The notes under the pieces: model-generated
What the model was told of the DNA's origin: nothing
What the model saw: only the letters and a program-made list of their open reading frames with translations
Database searches by the model: none
Made by a program: the position numbers and the translations under genes
From: Novosphingobium olei
GTDB taxonomy: Bacteria; Pseudomonadota; Alphaproteobacteria; Sphingomonadales; Sphingomonadaceae
Length of the DNA stretch: 64,000 nucleotides
Reading direction: 5' to 3'
Assembly: GCF_012927405.1 (NCBI RefSeq)
Contig: NZ_JABBGM010000001.1
Location: 26,001-90,000 of the forward strand
Shown here: one piece after another, positions 45,008 through 54,249 of the stretch
Numbering within the stretch: the first letter of the stretch is position 1
How the letters are laid out: each line of letters opens with the position of its first letter

Positions 45008-46183
45008 TCAGGGAACAGGTTTAGCAATCCTCAGGAGCAAGGCTCCCATAGCTGCCGACAAAACGGATCCGGCCAGAATCCCGATTTTTGCCTCTTCTGC
45101 GAGGTCTGGATGTTCCGGGAATGCTAGTCCGGCGATAAACAGGCTCATCGTGAACCCTATGCCGCACAGAACGGCCATGCCCCAAAGGTGCATAAGGCTG
45201 GTTCCGGCCGGCCGAGAGGCGATGCCCAGCTTTTCCGAGACCAGCAACGCCATCAGCACGCCAACCTGCTTGCCGATGAACAGGCCTGCGGCGATGCCCA
45301 GCGGCAGAGGGGCCAGCGCAGATCCACCATCCGCACCGATCAGGGAAACGCCTGCGTTTGCGAGCCCGAACAGCGGGACGACGATGAAGCCGTTCGGAGC
45401 GACCAATGCGTGCTCCAGGCGCAGGAGCGGACTGTCATGCTCCGCATTCAAGGCCATTGGTACGGTCAGTGCGGCAAGCACTCCGGCAACCGTTGCGTGG
45501 ATGCCCGAATGGAGCACAGCAAACCAAAGAACAACGGCCAGCACAATGAAGGGCCAAGTTCGACGCACCCCTGAACGATTCAGGGCGATCATGGCCATCA
45601 GCACCACGGCTGCCCAGCCCAGCCAGCTAAGGCTGATCTTGGCGGTATAGAACAAGGCGATGACTGCAACCGCGCCAAGGTCATCGACGATGGCGACCGT
45701 TAGCAGGAAAAGGCGCACGGAAGGCGGGATACGCTTTCCGACGAGCGCGAGGACGCCCATTGCAAAGGCAATATCCGTTGCAGCCGGGATGGCCCATCCG
45801 GCGTGCAGGTCGGGTCGGTCGTAGGTCACGGTCAGATAGACCAGCGCCGGCACAGCCATGCCGGCAATGGCCGCAATCACCGGGAGGCGCCGCCGCTGAG
45901 GGTTTGCCAAGGCGCCAGTGATGACCTCACGCTTGATTTCGAGCCCCACCACGAAAAAGAACACGGCCATCAGAGCATCGTTGATCCAAAGATGGATGGT
46001 GTTGAGCTTTGCGATGGGCGTCCAAGGCAGGACATGATGCAGCAACTCGTGCCATTCATGGGACAGGGGCGAGTTGGCGAGACCGAGCGCAATGGCTGCG
46101 CATGCCATCAGAACGAGGCCGGGAGCTGCCTCGCTTGCCAAAATTATTTCCATCCCGCTTCGAGACTTTTGGTTTTCTGCCAT
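45008..46183 (-). CDS. nhaA: Na+/H+ antiporter NhaA
   Basis: A 391-residue inner-membrane protein with about 12 helices. The ion-binding Asp pair lies in AIVDDLGAVAVIALF, and the other key Asp in AIPAATDIAFAMGVLALVG. FFFVVGLEIKREVITGAL also matches. Length is normal. It exports sodium or lithium for protons to keep internal pH. Confidence 0.94.
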   Translation of the reverse strand: MAENQKSRSGMEIILASEAAPGLVLMACAAIALGLANSPLSHEWHELLHHVLPWTPIAKLNTIHLWINDALMAVFFFVVGLEIKREVITGALANPQRRRLPVIAAIAGMAVPALVYLTVTYDRPDLHAGWAIPAATDIAFAMGVLALVGKRIPPSVRLFLLTVAIVDDLGAVAVIALFYTAKISLSWLGWAAVVLMAMIALNRSGVRRTWPFIVLAVVLWFAVLHSGIHATVAGVLAALTVPMALNAEHDSPLLRLEHALVAPNGFIVVPLFGLANAGVSLIGADGGSALAPLPLGIAAGLFIGKQVGVLMALLVSEKLGIASRPAGTSLMHLWGMAVLCGIGFTMSLFIAGLAFPEHPDLAEEAKIGILAGSVLSAAMGALLLRIAKPVP

Positions 46184-46283
46184 ATTCGAACCAAATCCTC
46201 GTTAAGCTTGCGTTGTCATTGCGCCATCTGCGGGCATACTTGCAGGCTTGTACGAATGTCGTCAAACGGCAGGGGCCCACGAA

Positions 46284-47669
46284 ATGACGCCGTTGACCAT
46301 GGCCTTCGACTTGCTGGGCAGGATCCAGCATGAGCTGCTGCTTTTTGCTGGCGTCTGGTTTGCCGTGGGCGCCATCGATGAATGGGGCGTCGATATCCTT
46401 TGGCTCTGGCTTCGACTGACGGGGCGGGTCGGAACGGGAGCGGTACGCGAGCCAAGCAGTGCGCCACTGCGCGGAGTAGCTGCCGTGCTAGTGCCCGCTT
46501 GGCATGAATCCAATGTTGTCGGCGCGATGTTGTCGCATTGCCTCGCCGTCTGGCCCCAGCGAGAACTGGTGATCTACGCCGGATGCTATCGCAACGATGC
46601 CGAGACGGTGATGGCCATTGTCAACGTCGGGCACGATCCCCGCCTGCGGATTGTAGTGCACGATCAGGATGGACCCACGACCAAGGCCGATTGCCTGAAC
46701 CGGCTGTATGCCGCCATGCGCGAGGACGAGGCGCGGGGCGCTCCACACGTTCGAAGCGTCATCCTTCATGATGCCGAGGACATGGTCCATCCGGATGCAC
46801 TCGTTGCACTGGACAGGGCCTTGGACACAGCCGACTTTGTGCAGTTGCCCGTTCGGCCCGAACCGCAGGCTGGATCGCGATGGATCGCGGGTCACTATTG
46901 TGACGAGTTTGCAGAAAGCCACGGCAAGGGCATGGTGGTCCGCGACTGGCTTGGAGTTGGCCTTCCGGCAGCTGGCGTTGGCTGTGCCTTCAGGCGCGAC
47001 GCCATTGAAGCGATTGCCACCCGGCGCGGAGCAGCTGAACCTTTTGCTGCCGAATGCCTTACCGAAGACTACGAATTCGGTCTCCTTGTCGGCGAAATCG
47101 GGAAGCGAGCAAAGTTCCTTCGTCTGCGCGATGCCGACGGTGCGCTTGTTGCGACGCGTGAGTTCTTTCCCGGGACATTGGTCAGCGCCGTGCGTCAGAA
47201 GACCCGCTGGCTTCACGGCATAGCCTATCAGGGATGGGAAAGACTGGGATGGAGCGCACGGCCGCTTGAGCTGTGGATGCGATTGCGCGATCGGCGCGGG
47301 CCGCTGACGGCTATGGTGCTCGCCGTTGGCTATCTGCTTTGCGTCCTTGCGCCGGTGACAATGATGGCAGCGTGGAGCGGCCTGTGGACGCCACCTCCGG
47401 TTGATCCAGCCATCCGAGCCCTTCTCATTTTCAACTTTGCCGCTCTCGCTTGGCGAGTGGGAATGCGGGTTGCCTTCACGACTCGGGAATACGGCTTGCA
47501 TGAGGGGCTCTGCGCCATCTTGCGGATGCCGCTCGCAAACGTCGTGGCGATCATGGCGGGGCGGCGGGCCCTTTCGGCCTACGTCGCTACGCTTCGAAGT
47601 GGGGCGGTCACGTGGGACCATACCACCCACATCGGTCACCCTTCGATCTCGTCGGTTTCCGCGCAGTGA
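46284..47669 (+). CDS. NfrB-like family 2 membrane glycosyltransferase
   Basis: A 461-residue protein. An N-terminal helix (LLLFAGVWFAVGAIDEWGVD) is followed by a GT2 domain with VLVPAWHESNVVGAMLSHCL, the acidic motif ILHDAEDMVHP, AECLTEDYEFG and the processive-type motif VRQKTRWLHGIAYQGWE. C-terminal helices follow. It resembles E. coli NfrB (about 745 residues), which makes a surface glycan and helps phage N4 adsorption, but the C-terminal MshEN/c-di-GMP-binding domain of NfrB is absent. It is coupled to the next gene by GTGA. Confidence 0.75.
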   Translation: MTPLTMAFDLLGRIQHELLLFAGVWFAVGAIDEWGVDILWLWLRLTGRVGTGAVREPSSAPLRGVAAVLVPAWHESNVVGAMLSHCLAVWPQRELVIYAGCYRNDAETVMAIVNVGHDPRLRIVVHDQDGPTTKADCLNRLYAAMREDEARGAPHVRSVILHDAEDMVHPDALVALDRALDTADFVQLPVRPEPQAGSRWIAGHYCDEFAESHGKGMVVRDWLGVGLPAAGVGCAFRRDAIEAIATRRGAAEPFAAECLTEDYEFGLLVGEIGKRAKFLRLRDADGALVATREFFPGTLVSAVRQKTRWLHGIAYQGWERLGWSARPLELWMRLRDRRGPLTAMVLAVGYLLCVLAPVTMMAAWSGLWTPPPVDPAIRALLIFNFAALAWRVGMRVAFTTREYGLHEGLCAILRMPLANVVAIMAGRRALSAYVATLRSGAVTWDHTTHIGHPSISSVSAQ

Positions 47670-48769
47670 TTGCAACGATCGCGGTCAGTCCATCGCGACG
47701 ACGGGGGCAGCCCTTGCTGGCGCTGCTGGCGATCATCGCGCTTTGGGTGGGAATGCGCGCTGTCCTCATTGCTTCCAGCGCTGAGGAGGCCGGTTTTTTG
47801 CCTAAGCGAGGCTTCGAGCGCCGAAGTGCGCCAAGTGTTCGACGGCCGCCTGCCGCAATGCTGAGCGACATCCATCACCTCGAGGGCCATGCGCCTGGAT
47901 CGACGCATTTCCGGGAAAGGCACAGAACACCATCGGCGACCATTTTCGAACTGCCACCAAAGCTTGCCAATTCTTCGTCCGTAGCCGCAGAGACCGAAAC
48001 CGGGCCCCGATCAGCCTTGGTCGGAGATGGGACTTGCCGCAGCGACACGCCGGCCAATTGCGAACGCGTTGGCGACATTCGGCCGAAGCTCGCTGGCAGC
48101 GCATCCGCGTCCGGCCAAAGATGGTCTGGCGATGCGTGGCTGTTCCTTCGAGGTGGCGGTGGTCGTGAAGGGGCATTGGCATCTCTTATGCCCTCCTACG
48201 GTGCAAGTCAGTTCGGCGTGGTTGTTCGCCGAAGCTTCGGCCCTCGACCTCGTGGTGCTGCCTTTGCTTATTTGCGCATCGCAGGTGCCACGACAGGTGA
48301 AGATGGCCAGGCTGCAGCAGGTCTTGGTCTTCGGCCTTCGGCTGGGTTGCCCGTAGCTTTCCTGGCAGAGGCGCGCCTGCAGAAGGAGCAAGATGCCTCC
48401 CGCGTGGCACCCGCACTGGCAGCGGTGAGCGAGATTCCGCCCGTCGGGATGCCGCTCGGATTGGAGGCGACGATCTACGCACAGGGTGGTTGGGTCGGCG
48501 GTCGAAATGCAACCCCCTTCTTCGACGCGCAGGCCAACGTGGAAAAGCCGTTTCCGCTCGGCGCGATGGATACTGAGTTGCGCCTGGGGGGCGGTGTCTG
48601 GACCGGCGGGCAGCGCGGCGCGGCGCGGCTCGATATTGGGCCGAGGGCTGCGCTCAGATCGAGAGTCGCTGGCGTGCCACTTCAGGCGGCACTCGATTGG
48701 CGGTTTCGAGTGGCAGGCGATGCGCGGCCCGGATCCGGCCTCGCCTTGACGCTTTCGACCGGGTTCTAG
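47666..48769 (+). CDS. Exported outer-membrane-like partner of the NfrB-like enzyme
   Basis: A 367-residue product from the GTG at 47666 that overlaps the stop of the glycosyltransferase gene; a start at 47612 would overlap by 58 bases. It has an N-terminal hydrophobic segment (LLALLAIIALWVGMRAVLIA), then about 120 residues of low-complexity, variable-looking sequence. A beta-rich C-terminal half follows (FVVRRSFGPRPRGAAFAYLR-type strands, EATIYAQGGWVGG). The end RFRVAGDARPGSGLALTLST plus GF, a terminal Phe, resembles the C-terminal barrel region of NfrA-type proteins. The assignment is tentative. Confidence 0.6.
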   Translation: MIATIAVSPSRRRGQPLLALLAIIALWVGMRAVLIASSAEEAGFLPKRGFERRSAPSVRRPPAAMLSDIHHLEGHAPGSTHFRERHRTPSATIFELPPKLANSSSVAAETETGPRSALVGDGTCRSDTPANCERVGDIRPKLAGSASASGQRWSGDAWLFLRGGGGREGALASLMPSYGASQFGVVVRRSFGPRPRGAAFAYLRIAGATTGEDGQAAAGLGLRPSAGLPVAFLAEARLQKEQDASRVAPALAAVSEIPPVGMPLGLEATIYAQGGWVGGRNATPFFDAQANVEKPFPLGAMDTELRLGGGVWTGGQRGAARLDIGPRAALRSRVAGVPLQAALDWRFRVAGDARPGSGLALTLSTGF

Positions 48770-48840
48770 GCCGGCGGGTGCGAAAAAGAACCGGCTCCGG
48801 CGTTTCCTTGGTCGCCCGGCTGCGCTAGCGAAGGGGGGAG

Positions 48841-49755
48841 ATGGATGTCTACCTTCCCATCGCCAACCTTGCCGTCAATGGCCTGGTGATTATCGGGCTG
48901 GGCGCGCTGACCGGCCTGCTTTCCGGCATGTTCGGTGTCGGGGGCGGCTTTCTAACGACGCCCCTCCTCATTTTCTACGGCGTTCCACCCACGGTCGCTG
49001 CAGCATCGGCAGCCAGCCAGGTGACAGGGGCCAGCGTTTCGGGCGCATTTGCCCACGCCAGGCGCGGCGGCATCGACTACCAGATGGGCGCGGTGCTGGT
49101 TGCGGGCGGCGTGATCGGAACCGGCATCGGTGCCCTGCTCTTCCGTTTGCTGCAGGCACTTGGCCAAATCGATACGGTCATCAATATTCTGTACGTCCTG
49201 CTGTTGGGCGGGATCGGTGGATTGATGGCCCATGAAAGCGTTGCCGCTCTCCGTGCGCAGCGACTCGGTGTTCCGGTCCCAGCAAGAAAGCGGCGTCATC
49301 ATCCGCTTGTGGCGAGCCTGCCGCTGCGTTGGCGGTTCTACCGTTCGGGCCTTTACATATCGCCTCTCGCGCCGCTGCTGTTGGGAATGGCCACCGGCAT
49401 TCTGACGATGCTGATGGGCATAGGCGGCGGCTTCATCCTTGTGCCAGCCATGCTCTACATCCTTGGCATGGGGGCAAGCGTTGTCGTCGGCACTTCGCTC
49501 TTCCAGATCCTGTTTGTCACGATGGCAACGACGATGATGCACGCGCTGACCACGCGCGCTGTCGACATCGTTCTCGCCTCGCTTCTCCTGCTCGGTTCGG
49601 TGTCCGGGGCGCAGATCGGCGCTCAATTTGCGCAGAAGGCGAAGCCAGAACAGCTTCGGTTGATCCTGGCGATCATTGTCCTGGGTGTTGCAGTCCGCAT
49701 GGCGCTTGGGCTCGGTTATCGGCCGGATGAAATCTACACGCTGGTGCCGCTGTGA
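48841..49755 (+). CDS. TSUP (TauE/SafE) family permease
   Basis: A 304-residue inner-membrane protein with about 8 helices in two repeats. The repeats start GLGALTGLLSGMFGVGGGFL and MATGILTMLMGIGGGFILVP, the pattern of sulfite/sulfonate/taurine exporters. HARRGGIDYQMGAVLVAGGV is typical as well. It overlaps the next gene (TGATG). The substrate is unknown; sulfur oxyanions are the usual guess. Confidence 0.85.
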   Translation: MDVYLPIANLAVNGLVIIGLGALTGLLSGMFGVGGGFLTTPLLIFYGVPPTVAAASAASQVTGASVSGAFAHARRGGIDYQMGAVLVAGGVIGTGIGALLFRLLQALGQIDTVINILYVLLLGGIGGLMAHESVAALRAQRLGVPVPARKRRHHPLVASLPLRWRFYRSGLYISPLAPLLLGMATGILTMLMGIGGGFILVPAMLYILGMGASVVVGTSLFQILFVTMATTMMHALTTRAVDIVLASLLLLGSVSGAQIGAQFAQKAKPEQLRLILAIIVLGVAVRMALGLGYRPDEIYTLVPL

Positions 49756-50507
49756 TGCGGTGCGCATTTCTGTTGATCATCCTTGTCCTGATCGGTGGAG
49801 CGCGAGAACCTGTGCTCGTACCCGAGATATCCCAGCACGAGATACAAGTCAGGCAAGGCTTTACGGGCGCAGACCTTTTGCTCTTCGGCGCCATTCTGTC
49901 GCCAGAAGGCACCCGTGCCGCACAAGGGACGGATATCGTCGTCGTGCTCGAGGGGCCGGCCCGCTCCATCGTATTGCGTGAAAAGCAGAAGGTTGCGGGC
50001 ATCTGGGTCAACGCCGACAGCACCGAATTCCGCTCAGCTCCGACGTTCTTTGCGGTTGCAGCAACCCGGCCAATTTCGCAGATCGTAGATGACAAGACTG
50101 CGGCAATCTACGAACTGGGGCTCAAGTGGCTCCAGCTTTCACCGATTGGCGTAATTGATCCCAGCGAACAGCAGCGTTTTGCGGCTGGTTTGGTGGACCT
50201 GATGCGGCGGCAGGGGCTTTATCAGGAAGACGATGGCGCCGTGCACACCAGCGGCGACGTGCTGTATCAGGCGCGTATATCTCTGCCATCCAGCGTGCAG
50301 ACCGGAACATACACCGCCGAAACCTTCGCCATACGGAACGGAAAGGTGGTGGCGTCCGCCATAACCCGGGTCGAGGTGAAAAAGGAGGGTTTCGAGCGCT
50401 TCGTGGCCCTGAACGCGGAAAACAACGGTCTGATATACGGGCTATTTGCGGTCCTGCTGTCTGTCGGCATGGGATGGCTCGCGGGACGATTGTTCGCGCT
50501 GGTCTGA
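49755..50507 (+). CDS. TIGR02186 family exported membrane protein
   Basis: A 250-residue protein with an N-terminal signal segment, a periplasmic beta-rich body (QHEIQVRQGFTGADLLLFGA, VVVLEGPARSIVLREKQKVA, GIWVNADSTEFRSAPTFFAV) and one C-terminal helix (LIYGLFAVLLSVGMGWLAGR). TIGR02186 proteins are known as alphaproteobacterial partners of TSUP permeases, and the two genes overlap here. A shared role in sulfur-compound export is inferred from this arrangement. Confidence 0.8.
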   Translation: MRCAFLLIILVLIGGAREPVLVPEISQHEIQVRQGFTGADLLLFGAILSPEGTRAAQGTDIVVVLEGPARSIVLREKQKVAGIWVNADSTEFRSAPTFFAVAATRPISQIVDDKTAAIYELGLKWLQLSPIGVIDPSEQQRFAAGLVDLMRRQGLYQEDDGAVHTSGDVLYQARISLPSSVQTGTYTAETFAIRNGKVVASAITRVEVKKEGFERFVALNAENNGLIYGLFAVLLSVGMGWLAGRLFALV

Positions 50508-50605
50508 CCGGGTGCGAGGGGCAAATTTAGCCGGTTGTTAACCCTGCTTGGACTAGCCTAGGCCGGTAACAGCGTGCCTGCGCGCGCAAGGGGCAGGGCT
50601 TACCA

Positions 50606-52258
50606 ATGACCGAGATGATCGTGCAGGGCTTCACTGCCACAGTCGCGAGCGAGGACAATGCCCGCCAGCCAATCGGTTCGGTGATCGATGTCGCCGGGTC
50701 TGGCAGCCAGATTGCGCTAGACCTCAAGCGTCTTGAGGAATGCATGGCGGACGCCGATCCTTCGGTATCGCTGTCTGGCCAAGTGGGCAGTCAGATCAAG
50801 ATCCGGGTCGGAAATTCGTGGCTTCTGGCCAGCGTCCGGACGCAGCGTCACGAAAGTGGCATGAGCGACTGCATCGTCGCACGGGTCGATTTCCTTGGGG
50901 AGGGCGAGGAAGAGCGCCTGACGGGGCGGATCTTTGCTTTCCGTCGTGGCGTGACCCGCTATCCGATCCCGGGCTCTCTGGTCTATCCCGCCACCAGTGC
51001 GGACTTGCGTCAGATCTACGCCAGTGATGGCCGGGCCAACGTGTCGATCGGGACGGTTTTTCCTAGCCGTGACATCCGCGCCGGGCTTTACGTCGATGCC
51101 CTGCTCGGCAAGCACTTCGCGTTGCTGGGTTCGACCGGTACGGGCAAATCGACGAGCGCATCGCTCATCCTTCATCGCATCTGTGAGACTGCCCCGCAGG
51201 GCCATGTCGTGATGATCGACCCGCACGGCGAATATGGGCAAGCATTTCGCGGCATCGGGCAGCTGCTCGACGTGTCGAATCTGCAGATGCCGTACTGGTT
51301 GATGAACTTCGAGGAGCATTGCGAGATATTCCTCACCACGAGCGGTGCGGACCGGCAAATCGATGCGGACATTCTGGGGAAGTGCCTTCTGGCCGCACGC
51401 CAGCGCAATCGCCTTGCCGAACAGATCGGCAAGATCACCGTCGACAGCCCGATTCCCTACCTGCTATCGGACCTGGCCCAGATCCTTTCCAACGAGATGG
51501 GCAAGCTGGACAAGGGCACGAATTCGATCCCCTACATGCGGATCAAGTCCAAGCTGGACGAGATCAAGAACGACCCGCGCTACCAGTTCATGTTCTCCGG
51601 CATGCTTGTGGGAGACACGATGAGCGAGTTCATCTCGCGTGTCTTCCGCCTTCCAGCCGATGGTCGTCCCATTTCGATCATCGACGTTTCCGGCGTGCCA
51701 AGCGACATTGTGTCGACGGTCGTGGCGGTACTCAGCCGGCTTGTCTTCGACTACGCAATCTGGTCGCGGGACGAAGAGACGAGGCCGGTGCTGCTGGTTT
51801 GCGAAGAAGCGCACCGCTATGTGCCCAACGAGAAGAATGCAGACGGTTCTTCCGTCGGTCGGATCCTCTCCCGCATCGCCAAGGAGGGCCGCAAGTACGG
51901 CGTCAGCCTGGGCCTGATAACCCAGCGACCATCCGACCTGGCCGAGGGCGTGCTTTCGCAGTGCGGCACGATCATCGCTATGCGCCTCAACAACGAGCGA
52001 GATCAGGCTTTCGTGCGCGCCGCCATGCCCGAAGGGGCGCGCGGATTCCTCGATTCCATTCCCGCGTTGAAGAATCGGGAATGCATCATCTGCGGCGAGG
52101 GCGTCTCGATCCCTGTCCGCGTCACTTTCGACGAACTCGATGCACCGCTGCGGCCAGCATCGGATGATCCGTCGTTCGCACAGCTCTGGTGCAAGAGCGG
52201 TGGCGAGGAGGCCTCGGTCGAGCGGACAGTTCAGCGCTGGCGCGCACAGTCCCGATAA
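50606..52258 (+). CDS. HerA-type ATP-binding protein (DUF87)
   Basis: A 550-residue ring ATPase. The N-terminal beta-barrel part (about 1-150) resembles the HAS-barrel. The core starts at Walker A GSTGTGKSTSASLILHR (about 175); Walker B is RPVLLVCEEAHRYVP (about 392-406), and the motor motif KYGVSLGLITQRPSDLAEGV follows. HerA translocates DNA with NurA nuclease in archaea; bacterial homologues often act in repair or defence. No NurA-like or SIR2-like gene lies beside it. The leader has GTTGTTAACCCTGC at about 50533, a CtrA-like half-site. Confidence 0.82.
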   Translation: MTEMIVQGFTATVASEDNARQPIGSVIDVAGSGSQIALDLKRLEECMADADPSVSLSGQVGSQIKIRVGNSWLLASVRTQRHESGMSDCIVARVDFLGEGEEERLTGRIFAFRRGVTRYPIPGSLVYPATSADLRQIYASDGRANVSIGTVFPSRDIRAGLYVDALLGKHFALLGSTGTGKSTSASLILHRICETAPQGHVVMIDPHGEYGQAFRGIGQLLDVSNLQMPYWLMNFEEHCEIFLTTSGADRQIDADILGKCLLAARQRNRLAEQIGKITVDSPIPYLLSDLAQILSNEMGKLDKGTNSIPYMRIKSKLDEIKNDPRYQFMFSGMLVGDTMSEFISRVFRLPADGRPISIIDVSGVPSDIVSTVVAVLSRLVFDYAIWSRDEETRPVLLVCEEAHRYVPNEKNADGSSVGRILSRIAKEGRKYGVSLGLITQRPSDLAEGVLSQCGTIIAMRLNNERDQAFVRAAMPEGARGFLDSIPALKNRECIICGEGVSIPVRVTFDELDAPLRPASDDPSFAQLWCKSGGEEASVERTVQRWRAQSR

Positions 52259-52265
52259 CAAAGAC

Positions 52266-53726
52266 CTAGACCGCTGGAGCCATCCGCCCGGCGCTGTCGC
52301 CATCGACGTGGGTTTCCTCGGCGCATTTTTCCGGGGCAACCGCTCTAGCCTGCGCTCGCCAGCCAGATCGCCGATAAGCGATGAATGCAAGGATCATCGA
52401 TATTGTGGATCCCACCGTGAAGGACAGCCACAAGGCATCCGATCCCAACGCACCGCGGGCCAGTGCATAGAAACCGAGCCGTACCGGGTACATGCTGATC
52501 GTAAGAATGATGAGCGGTGCGAAAACCACCCCGCCTGCTCGCATGGTTCCGAAAAGCACGATCGTGACGCCGAAAAGGATGTAGGTCCAGATCGCCAGGT
52601 ACTGGATGTGCCGTGCCAGTTCCACAGCCGGGCTGCTCGCGCCGAGAAACAGGCCCAGGACGGGGCGATCGAAGAGCAGGATAAGGGCCGTCAGCGTGCC
52701 GGTCATTGCAAGGTTGAGGACGATTCCTGCCTTGGTGATTTTCCCGAGCCGCTGGGTAAGCCCCGCACCGATGGTCTGCGCTGCCATGGCCGATACGGCG
52801 GCCGAAATCGCCATGGCTGGCATCTGCACGTAATTCCACAATTGCAGCGACGCTCCATACGCCGCGCTGAAAGTGGCTCCCTCGCGATTCACCAGGCCGA
52901 CCATGACGATCCCCGCCACCGAAATGATCAGCATCTGGGCGCCCATCGGCAGGCCTTTCCCGATGATGTAGCGTAACTCGCTCGGCTGAGGGATCAGATA
53001 GCCGATTTCGGCTTGTCGCAACCGCAGGGGCAGGTTGCGCGCGTAGACATAGACAAGGAGCGACACCATCGACACGATCGACGCAATCGTCGTTGCGACC
53101 GCCGATCCCGCGATTCCAAGCTTTGGAAATGGCCCGATTCCGTTGATCAGAAGGGGATTGAGCCCCACGTCCAGCGCGACCGAAAGTATCATGAAGCGCA
53201 GCGACGTTTGGGCGTCTCCTGCACCGCGCAGGCCCATTCCGATCATCAGCGTGATCATCGATGCCGGCATCGAGATGAAGATCACGCGCAGGTAATCGAG
53301 CGCGTAGTGAAAGACCTCCGGCGGTGTAGCCATCGCGCGCAAAAGTGAAGGTGCCAGCATCCAGCCCGCCGATGCCACGATGATCGCCAAGCCGACGCAT
53401 AGTCCCAACGCACTGCCGAACGTGCGGCGCGCCGCATCAATGTTCCCGGCGCCAAAGGCCTGACCGACCTTGATCGTGGCGGCCATCCCGAAGCCGAACA
53501 CGCCGGCAAACACCAGGAACATGATCACATTGGCGTTGGCCGTGGCGGCAAGAGCATTTTCACCCAGCAACCTGCCCACCCAGACCGCGTTGACCGAGCC
53601 GTTGAGCGATTGCAGCACGTTCGAAAGCAGCGTGGGAGCCGAAAATGCGATGAGGGTGCGCAGAATGGGGCCGCGCGTCAGGTCTCGATGCCCGGCGCGA
53701 ACGGGAGTGGCTGCCGGGGCGTCCAT
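52266..53726 (-). CDS. MATE family efflux transporter
   Basis: A 486-residue, 12-helix transporter. The start RGPILRTLIAFSAPTLLSNV and the paired motif NGSVNAVWVGRLLGENALAA are typical. The second half (RLGKITKAGIVLNLAMTGTL) repeats the layout. It probably exports cationic drugs using Na+ or H+. It is convergent with the HerA gene, 7 bases apart, and begins 4 bases after the stop of yceD in the same direction. Confidence 0.85.
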   Translation of the reverse strand: MDAPAATPVRAGHRDLTRGPILRTLIAFSAPTLLSNVLQSLNGSVNAVWVGRLLGENALAATANANVIMFLVFAGVFGFGMAATIKVGQAFGAGNIDAARRTFGSALGLCVGLAIIVASAGWMLAPSLLRAMATPPEVFHYALDYLRVIFISMPASMITLMIGMGLRGAGDAQTSLRFMILSVALDVGLNPLLINGIGPFPKLGIAGSAVATTIASIVSMVSLLVYVYARNLPLRLRQAEIGYLIPQPSELRYIIGKGLPMGAQMLIISVAGIVMVGLVNREGATFSAAYGASLQLWNYVQMPAMAISAAVSAMAAQTIGAGLTQRLGKITKAGIVLNLAMTGTLTALILLFDRPVLGLFLGASSPAVELARHIQYLAIWTYILFGVTIVLFGTMRAGGVVFAPLIILTISMYPVRLGFYALARGALGSDALWLSFTVGSTISMILAFIAYRRSGWRAQARAVAPEKCAEETHVDGDSAGRMAPAV

Positions 53727-53730
53727 AGGG

Positions 53731-54249
53731 TTAGTCCTTCTTGGTCAGTGCAGCCAGCGCCGCGAAGGGGCCGCTGGATGGATCGCCGGCCAGGTTGTGC
53801 TGGATCCGCGCGCGGTCCGCCTCGGGTCCCTCGGCGAAAGGATCGATCGCCAGCGCAAGGCTCTGGGCGATCGCTTCGCCAAGATCGATCGTTAGGCCCT
53901 CGAACTCGATCTCATCGCATTCGTTCGCAGTTATCTCGAGCTCTTCGTCGGGCGCATGGTGGCCGGGTGGCACGAAGCGAAGGTTCACCGGCTCTTCGAC
54001 GTGGACGTTGAAATCCTCGCCGGAAATCGCGCAAGCCTGAACGATGTCGGCCACAAGAAGGCCGGAAGCGAGAACGTTTTCGCCTTCCCGGACCAGCACG
54101 AGTTCGGCGTGCAGCGAATCAACGGCGCTGATAGCGAAGCGTGCGGCAAGACGGCGCCGCTCGTCTGCGTCAGGCTCCAGCACGATCGGCGCGTCGGTAA
54201 CCTGGCGCAGATCGATCACCCGGCTGAACTCTGGGGCAGGCGCGCTCAC
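53731..54249 (-). CDS. YceD-like protein (DUF177)
   Basis: A 172-residue protein of the YceD family. The signature LRFVPPGHHAPDEELEITAN precedes ECDEIEFEGLTIDLGEAIAQ, with a C-terminal acidic helix. In many bacteria it precedes rpmF and plays a part in 23S rRNA or ribosome maturation; rpmF is not adjacent here. It overlaps the upstream chaperone gene by ATGA. This pairing is common in Sphingomonadales and related orders. Confidence 0.78.
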   Translation of the reverse strand: MSAPAPEFSRVIDLRQVTDAPIVLEPDADERRRLAARFAISAVDSLHAELVLVREGENVLASGLLVADIVQACAISGEDFNVHVEEPVNLRFVPPGHHAPDEELEITANECDEIEFEGLTIDLGEAIAQSLALAIDPFAEGPEADRARIQHNLAGDPSSGPFAALAALTKKD

